Source: Agapanthus africanus (Eukaryota; Streptophyta; Magnoliopsida; Asparagales; Amaryllidaceae). Taken from it: a DNA stretch of 64,000 bases. Below the pieces are notes generated by a model. That model was not told the origin of the DNA, searched no databases, and saw only the letters and a list, made by a program, of their open reading frames with translations. This document shows, one piece after another, positions 23,901 through 32,900 of the stretch; position 1 is the first letter of the stretch; every line of letters starts with the position of its first letter. The position numbers and the translations under genes were made by a program. The stretch covers positions 164,953,911-165,017,910 of the forward strand of contig JASDDO010000014.1 in NCBI GenBank assembly GCA_030015575.1. The letters run 5' to 3'.

Positions 23901-26900
23901 GTACTTTTCATTGGTATGATATTAATTATATGTGCATATTTTGATCCGTTCATGAGTTAGTATCATTAAATTCTATAACTTGTTTTAGTTCTAATGGTTT
24001 GGTATTCAAGTGACTGAGATATGACCCATAATCGATCTTTTGGGCTTGCTTCTCGCACTTGGGAGATTCAAGCATTTGGGGAGGTAAATCTCATGTTTAT
24101 GTGGTTAATTTTTCGTATTTACTTCCCAATTCTTGTGTTGTACACATTTTAAAATTCCATGCTTTTAAAGAAACATACACACATTTTATACATGTGTAAT
24201 ACGATTATGTTTGGTTCGTATTACGACATGTATTCTAACTCATAAATTTCAAAACTTGTTTTACTTTTTATGAGTTAACACATATTTTAAGCTTTTCATT
24301 GTATATCGTTTTCAAAACATGTTTTTGTGTATGAGTTGAGCCCCGCTTTCAAAATTATTCATTTTCAATTAATATCAACTCATACTTGCTTCCACATGCC
24401 ATTAAAACTTGTTTATATCTTACTCATGTGTATATTTGTTGCATGTATACTTGCTTTATTTCGCATATCTTTTATATACATGCTTTGGATACGAGTTAAG
24501 CTTCTTTTTCAAAATTTGTATTTTACGTGTGCTTGTATCCGTCTTCTAGTGTTCTCCTATACTTACATTTAGGTAGAGCGATTCAAACGTTTGATTCGTT
24601 TTAAGGTGTACGCATATATTTAGGAGTAGTTCAAACGTTCTAAATTTTCTAAATGCCCTTTTTGATTATGTCAAAAAGAGAATAATAGGATTAATAAAAA
24701 AAGGGAAGAATAATAGGAATTTTAGTATATCGATATCAGATATTTTGTTTTATTTGATATAAATATACTATTTCCTATTCATGTTTTGCCATCATCAAAA
24801 AGGAGGAGATTGATAGTTTATGGATTTTGATGATCTTTTTATTTAGTTTTGATGATAGTTTAAATATGAATAGTTCGTTTAGTGTCTCTTGCTTATCTTG
24901 CTCTATTTTATCGACACTAAATTTGTATACACTTATTTATTAGCATATTGTCCTGTAACTTGTGTATACGGAGTAATATATCAATATCTCATGCTTTACT
25001 TGTGATATATACTTCGATATAGATATATTATTTTCATTCATTGATTTGGTATACGATTCGTATATTCGTAATATCAAAACAATGAATGTTTCATATACTT
25101 GTGTTTATTCAAAACTAAGGATGGAGGAAATTGAGCTTAAACGGATTTATCTAATGGAGGTTGGAGGATACGGACGAGAGCTTCACAGTTTGCATATTCA
25201 AGCTTCATGATGCTAAGCAGTCAAGGTTCAAGAGATTCAAGAATTCAAGCTATGAATAACCAAGAAGTTAGAAGCCAAGTCCAAGTTTAAAACGTCAAAA
25301 ATCGAAGTTAAAGCGAAATTTATTTAAAGATCAAATATCGACTTCAAGACGCAAGTGAGTGGAATTATGTATTCGAGTTTGAAGTGTTAAGTGTCGAAAC
25401 TAACTGAAAATCAATTGAAGTTCAAGCGAAACGTCAAACTTTCAAGAGCTCGTGTTGAAATGTTGAAGGTTCAAGATTTCGAAGAAATACGACATCGATA
25501 TTGGATTCTATGTAAGTACTCTATTGAATTTGGTTATTATCAATTATAGCTCTTGAACACTCATAAACGATAGTACAAAAGTTCTACAATTTTCGGATTT
25601 TGTAAAACCCAAACTTTTGCTTTTTGTGCTTTGCCCGACATCTGCCTTGTTGAAGTTCAGACGTCTGTGCACGGTTGATATCTGATATATCATATATGTT
25701 TTCAAAATTGAGATGAGACAGACGTCTAAATGTCAATGGACCAGACGTCTGAAGAAGGTTTTCAAAATGACATTTTTCAACTTCAGACGTTTGCTATATG
25801 TACTTCAGACGTTTGCTTATTTCGGTCTTGTGCTCTGTTATTTTGAGACCCTATACCAGAGGTATGAAACTTTATTCTTGCCAAAATTTTCCTTATTCAG
25901 ACGTCGACCTATTTGAACTATTTGAACTTCAGATGTCTGCAGCTAAGATTTATTTTGTAAAATATAGTCGTTTATAGCCATTGGGGATTTATTTTTTCGA
26001 GGCTAGACGTCTGCCGATATTGCCTTCAGACGTCTGCCTCGTGTTTAAAATTGCTTGTCCCCACTTGATTGTGAGATGTTTTTCTTGAGGCTATAAAAGG
26101 GTTTTGGGTTGGATTTTTTTGGTATCACTTACTCAATTACTTGAGTTTTTCAATTGCCAATATCCAAGTGATGTTGAGCCAAAAATCTCATCTTTTATCA
26201 GAGTTTAAAAAAAATTCAATTTGCTATTAAAATTCACTCACACAAAAAAAATTCAAGAGCTTAAATTGATCATCCATATTTTGTAAGAGTATTAAAGAGA
26301 GTGCTTTGAGAGAAACTCCTTTGAGAGTATTGTGCTTCATTGTAAACCATCTTTTTGTTTTTGTGTGAGGATCCTCGAGTGAAAAGGTGCCTTTGTAAAA
26401 AAGAAGAGTGAGAGAAATGTTTTCTTTTCTGTGTGAGGACCGACACGTTATCGGTGCCTTTGTAAAAGAAGAGAGCTTATAATCGAGAAGAGTCATTCGT
26501 GTGTTGAGTGACATGTTTGGTTGCAGGTGCGCAACGTGAGTCTCGGTGGAGATGTGTTTTAGTGGAACGGGCTCGTACGTCTAAAGAAAAGGGACTAGGG
26601 GATCTTCCGAACCACTCTAAACTCGACTCGTGTTTGTGTTTGCAATTTCTTTATCTCTCTTTTATTACTTGCCATTTATATTTGTATCTAATTGCTTGCA
26701 AGTATCTATAGATTAGAAATTGCATGCTTGTTCCCTACTTACTTTATATGCTCATAACTTGATATTGTTGTCTGCTTGCTATTCATTGTTTCACAATTGT
26801 AGTTTGCTTAACCTCTTATTGTATTGGTATATCATTTATTAAGCCTAGTAATTGTTTTCTCTATTAGCAAGTGCAACATAAATTTTTAATTTGAGCATAT

Positions 26901-29900
26901 AGTTAGCATAGTCCTATTCATCCCCGTTAGGACTATATGTGTTAGCTTCTGCATACTTTCAGAAAGTCGTTGATGGTGCTGAAGGGGCACTCCTGAGGAT
27001 CATATCCCGCAAGCCCAGTTGCTGGCAGGATGAATTGTGGATTAGCCTCGATGATCGAGAATATGGATCTCGCTATTTTTGCAGTAGCAGCGGGATCGAC
27101 AGTCGAGGCGTTATTGTTGTTTCCATTGAATGCCATTATTGATGGTTTGAGTAATCCTGAAAGGAAATCATCGTGACATTAGAAATCTTGACAAAGTACG
27201 TCACACATTCCTGCTTTAAGAATGATTTTTGACTTAAAAGATTTCATAATATCACAATAGTGTGGTGTAAAAGGAAATAAGGCCTTACTCCGTCGTTTAT
27301 TAAACTTGGCGGACCTCATCAGTATATAGCCCTTATGGACCGGTGTAAAATTTAGCGGATTCTCATTATTGCAAGTACATATGATCTTTCTGGTTTTCGT
27401 CAATCAGAGATTCTGGGACAACGCACCGAGTGATGTGATTCAGAACCACCTAGGGTGAAGTCAAAGTCCTCAGCGGAGTCGCTATTTTTGTTTACCCTCG
27501 TTAAGACCTCTAACGAGTGAACGTTTAAAATAGATAGAGTTTAAACAAAATAAGTTTTTTGGGTTTAAAATTTGACCAGAAGGTTCTGCATTCGAAACTT
27601 CCCATAAGCGCAAACACCTATGGTTAATTACACCTTAGTGTCTAAAGGATGACCCAGACGGGTTTCCTTGTTAGGTTGCTCAAATCATACAACAGAGATC
27701 GCATTTAAAAATATAAAATACTCGCAGACATAGAATGATAAAGAAATTACATTGTATTTCATTTATATTGTGTGTACAATTGGAATATAAATTACATCAA
27801 TATTACAAAAAGTACAAAATTATAAGAAAACTCTAATTTAAGAGCTTCTAATGTCTGTACTTGGAGGTACTTTAATGTCAAGTTTTTTGACATATATGTA
27901 TAGGCACCCCTATGTAGGGCCACATCATGGCAAAATTGATAAAACCACTCTATGTATGGCCCCCAAGTTTATTACGAAACAGAGACGTTTCACTTGCGGG
28001 AGACCCACTTTCAGGGGCTCCCGATGTCGGGAGGAGGGTCCCGACACAAGTGGGTAGCCTATATTAGGCTTCCCGATGGCAGGTTTTGGCCAGAAATGAA
28101 GAGTTCCCCATTAGATAATTTTCTCATGATGAAATCTTTTTGGATTGAAGTTTCTGCACAAGATGAAAATGGTATTTTTTTTTTTATCATTTTCAATAAT
28201 TTTGTGCAACATGAACACATATTGTGTTCAATAGATAGAACATAGCCTTGAATTATGTTCATGATAAGGAATACAATGGTTTTAACACTCGATTCCAATA
28301 TGAAAATATGCTTTCAAATCTTAAAGAGATGATTTGCCTATTCATATATGTATTTTATTACAGAGGAACACGGTGTTTTTAACACTTGATTCCATACGAA
28401 GATATGATTTTCATATCGTAAAGAGATGAATGGGATTTGCCTATTCATATGTATTTTATTAAAGGGCCAAGGGGATTTTAGCCCTTTTCTCAATTTTTAG
28501 AGAAATAGGATATTATCGTATTTCAGATATGAAATGAAAATAAGAAGGCCTATTTCATTTTTTTATGCAGAACATGGGATGACCCATGTTTTAAGTTTTG
28601 TCTAACTTATGAAGAACATGTAGATTCATATTCTAAAGTCCTCATCTTCTTCTTTATTGAAGAAGTGGGGAATCCATGGCTATGGTTATGAAGTTTCTCC
28701 ATTGGAGATAAAACTTATAAAAGTTTCTATTTGATTCTTGATCCGGGGAGAAGAAAGAAAGAGAGAGAGGAGAGAGCAATGGAAATTCCATTCCTCTATT
28801 TTCATCCTTCTTGTATCTAAGAGATGATAACACTTGCAGGTTTTCTCAAAAACCCTGTTCCGAAAAAATGAAAAGAACCCTCCCTTCTCTTTTCTATTGA
28901 TTTTAGAATTATATATACTTCTCTAAGGAGAGAGAAAGAGAGTAGTTATAAAGTTACTCTCAATATTTTCAGAGTGAGTGGGGGGATAACCCCCATTCCC
29001 ACCTTAAAACTAGGCCAAACTGCCTAAAGGGGCCCCGACACCTAAAGCAGGGCTCCTGACAGCCCAAAAGGAGGCTCCCGATAGCTGAAAACTGCACACG
29101 CAGGGTTCAATAATTTCGCCATAACTTCTTTCAGGGAAGTCGAAACGACACACCGTTTGATTTTTTGGAAACTAGACTGATTGAGCTTTGAAATGAATCC
29201 CCATTTGTCCCTATTAATTAAGTGTTCATGAGTCTATAGGCATTTGAATTCAGCCTATGTACAGATGCATATGTATCCGATTTGAGTAGTGTTGAGAGTC
29301 AATATTTTTGACTCCAACAAGTGCCCTCCTATTAATATCATGCATACACCATGTATATATAAGTTGGATATATGATATCAATATATTTTTTTGCATCACA
29401 TTGCACACATACTACAACGCTACCGTGTTCTTGCGGATATATAATTGGGACTACTTTAAAATTACCCATTAATTCCTAAGGAAAGGACGTAAATAACCTT
29501 GAGATGGCCTACCCACTCGAGAAAATGGAGGAACGACAAATACTAAACCATTGTTGCAATCCCTAAGTTCAAACCAACATTGTTCGAAAAATCTTAAAGA
29601 AATACGCCAGGTAGGTAATTCTAGCTCCCTGGGGATATACTGATCCAAACCTAACCGTCGACCAAGGCAATTTGGGCAATATGACTCAATACTCAAAGTA
29701 TTTTTGCGGCGATAAGGAATAATACGACACCGTAAAGAGACCAAATATTCTCTAAATCAGGCAACCATAATAGGGTCCTTGGCTGCAACTGTTGAGAAAT
29801 AATCCTCGGTAGCATGACACTCATATTCCTTCCTAAAATCCTGTCCGATATACCTTTGCTGAAAAATTAAAGAGAAATCAGGATTTCGGAACTCAAACCT

Positions 29901-32900
29901 AGCCCTATTACGAACATCGGGACCTGTATATGGCGTCGCAGAATCGATCGTGAGCATTGAAGGCCACGGATAGCCTCAGAAGTGATCAGGACCAGTTGGC
30001 GTATACATTCCTTGAATTTGAGTTCCTAGGAAAGCGTATATATACTGCATAGAAGCAACAACAGCTCTTGATCCAAGAGGAATAGCTTCCAAGAATGTGC
30101 ATATACTCCGATGAATGTGAGCATATACATGTAGCCCTATGGCATGCCTATCTCCCTGCGCTATACTTGAAGCCATCCAAAATACCTTTGCCGTATCATC
30201 ATTTCCGGATGGGAGGGAACCGCGAAATGACAAATCCATAATACTATAAAGCCGCTCAAGAGGGTATCCCGGGTAATGCCTTCTTGCTTATAAATGCGCC
30301 TGAATTGTGACTCGAAGAAACCTGACGCTTGTATATTGTAATTATCTTGAAACCGCGAACCACACGTTTCTTCTTCAACTTCTTCAGAATCCGTTGGAGG
30401 AGTTATTTAAGAACTCTTAGCCTTCCCTCTCAGCTTGCGGCGTTTTGGCTGTGGTGAAGAAGCCGTAGAATCATCTTTAGGAAAAGGATTCTTTATATTT
30501 AAGAAATCATCATATCTCTTGAAATCATCCAGATTCAAGAAATAAGTATGTGATCCACTGATCGAAACAAATTGCTTTAGATGTCGGCTGTGTTTCAGCA
30601 CTGGAAAGGGTATGATAAGCATTATACAAATCCACACATGACGGATGGACGTAACGTCGATATCTGTCATTCCGCCCGAATAACAATTCTTCCGGAGGAT
30701 TACACTCATCATAATTTCCCCCGTGATGGGTAATATGAAACAGTCTCGAATATGCATAAGAGTAATACCAAATTCACCCATTGTTGAAATAGCATTAGTA
30801 TGGATTTAAAAATTCCCCAAGAAAGCCTTCAAATAGTCTACTGACGGAGGATAATGGAAGAAAGAGCAATAAATAGCATTTATGGCTGCCTGCAGACTTC
30901 AACTACTCGTGCTCGTGACCTAAGGAATATTTTGCCCACTCCAAATATCCTGGTAAATGAGGTTGCCCGCAAATTTGAATTGCGAAGACCATGTCGCTTG
31001 CGCCTCGCTCGTCAACGAGGCGCCAAAAACCATTGGATATTTCTGCAACGACTGTTGAGCATATGGGCTAATGACAGAGAATGAAGATGGATGATCATTA
31101 GATAATAATATACTCCACTTGTCATTAAACCGGGTCTCTTGATCCTTGACGATGGGACATAAATTATCCTCATCATGAACAAAACGTCGTTTTTCGCTGA
31201 TCGGAACTTCAAATAAAAAGAGGGGTAGGTGGCATTCAAAAGTCTCCCCCCAAGTTTTTCGTCCGGTCAAAAAATGATCATGGAGGATAACCCTGCTCAC
31301 CAAATCTTTAGGTTCTCTCTCACGACAAAATCGTTTCAATAAAGGCTCGTTTGGTTCATGAAGAGGAACGGTCGCTGTCCTTATCCATAAATAAGGACGT
31401 TTCGGCATCACAAATGGAGTTGATCCAGAAGGCCCTGGCTCATCTGATGGCATAGCTTATAGTTCAACCCTGTCTCTTCAGTGAGCGGAACATCTTCAAT
31501 AGGATTTTCAACAGTTTCTCCAACTTCTGGTATTACTGGTGCATCAGTCCCGATAGCGGTTCCAATGGTACAAAGACTTTAGGATTGGGTCGAGACGCTT
31601 TAGCTGTATCCGACTGTAATGTGGACTCTACTCCTTCCACATAGGCCACATAGGACCAATCAGAAAAAATGGATTTGGCTTTATTGGCATCCAAACCCTT
31701 ATAATCCACATGTTCCTCTTCTATATGGGCTTTTGAATGTCCAACTCATGTTTGCTGAATAGATGCGGTTTTCGGAGTGGGACTTGGTAGTGAAGAAACT
31801 TCGGTACTCCCAGTGTTGGTAGTCTGGGAATCGCCGATTGGAGTCTCATTTCCTTGCATGACCCCCTGAGCAATTGGCTGACCCTCCTCAACAACGAGAA
31901 TGTTCACATCGGGAGTCGACATTGTATCTATGAAGATAAAGATACGTGTTAAAAGAAGAATACTACTTATGCATACATGTAAACATATGCATGCATGAAC
32001 AAATGAGTGATGATATGTATATAAGAATTAAAGGACCTTTATGTTGTGAAGTGGGGTGCAAGGTTTGATAAACAAGTCTAGAACACCAAAGAAATGACCA
32101 AGTATGAGCTGAGGGTTTATATCAAACGAAAGATTCCCTGACTCGGTCATTTTTTTCTGAGTAAAAGCGGGTATTTCTAAAATAAAGATTCCCGACCACT
32201 AAAAGAAATCCGCAACAGGTATCTTTAAATTTGAGATACCCGACTATTAAAGGAACCCGAGATACCCGACTATTAAAGGATCCCGCAGCGGGCATCATTA
32301 AAATTGAGATACCGGACTGCTAAAAAACCCTGCCGTGGATTGAAGATACCCGAATGATCTAAAAGATCCCCGCATGATCTGCAAACGTCAAATTTGAACC
32401 AATTATTCATTTGTTCTTGGATGTTGACCCTTGTCAAAATTTTTCTATAATTCCTATATGTTTTTTCTAATGAAAAATTGGGCAGCACCTCCTTTGTGTT
32501 TGCCAATTTTATTAAATTTAAGAATTTCGGGAAAACCCCAATTCTTAGACAGAACTATAGGCAAAACCCCTAATTCCTGAAGGAAGCAGCGAGAGCTACT
32601 TCTAATTAAGCCAGATGAACCCGAGCGGGCCCATCCTCCTCCACTTGATCTCCATTAATGGATCACAAGCACAATTGTCACGACCCACCCCCAATACAGA
32701 GAGTATTGTTCGCTCTGGCCGAAACCGCACGGTTTTGTCCTTCGGGGCGAACTGGACCCGACCAGGGGCCACTTCCCAGAAGATCACCCATCCCAGGACT
32801 TCCCTGGCCTGAACGCGCTTAACTACGGAGTTCTCAAACTTCTGTAGTGCCAGTTCACTTAAAAGGCGCCTCTGTATTGAAGAGTGGTATCATTCCATTT

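Larger units (their letters stand above)
19172..26961 (+). mobile_element. Copia-like LTR element with gag only
   Basis: LTRs lie at 19172-21431 and 24811-26961, and the target duplication GAAAG is at 19167-19171 and 26962-26966. The LTRs begin TGATA and end CTTTCA. The primer-binding site starts at 21432 and a purine-rich tract precedes the 3' LTR. The 3.4 kb interior has a broken gag and then about 1.8 kb without any protease, integrase or reverse transcriptase, so the copy could not move unaided. The LTRs differ at roughly one base in nine at their start, so the insertion is old. The long LTRs and zinc-knuckle gag suggest a Sirevirus-type relative, which is inference. Confidence 0.9.
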
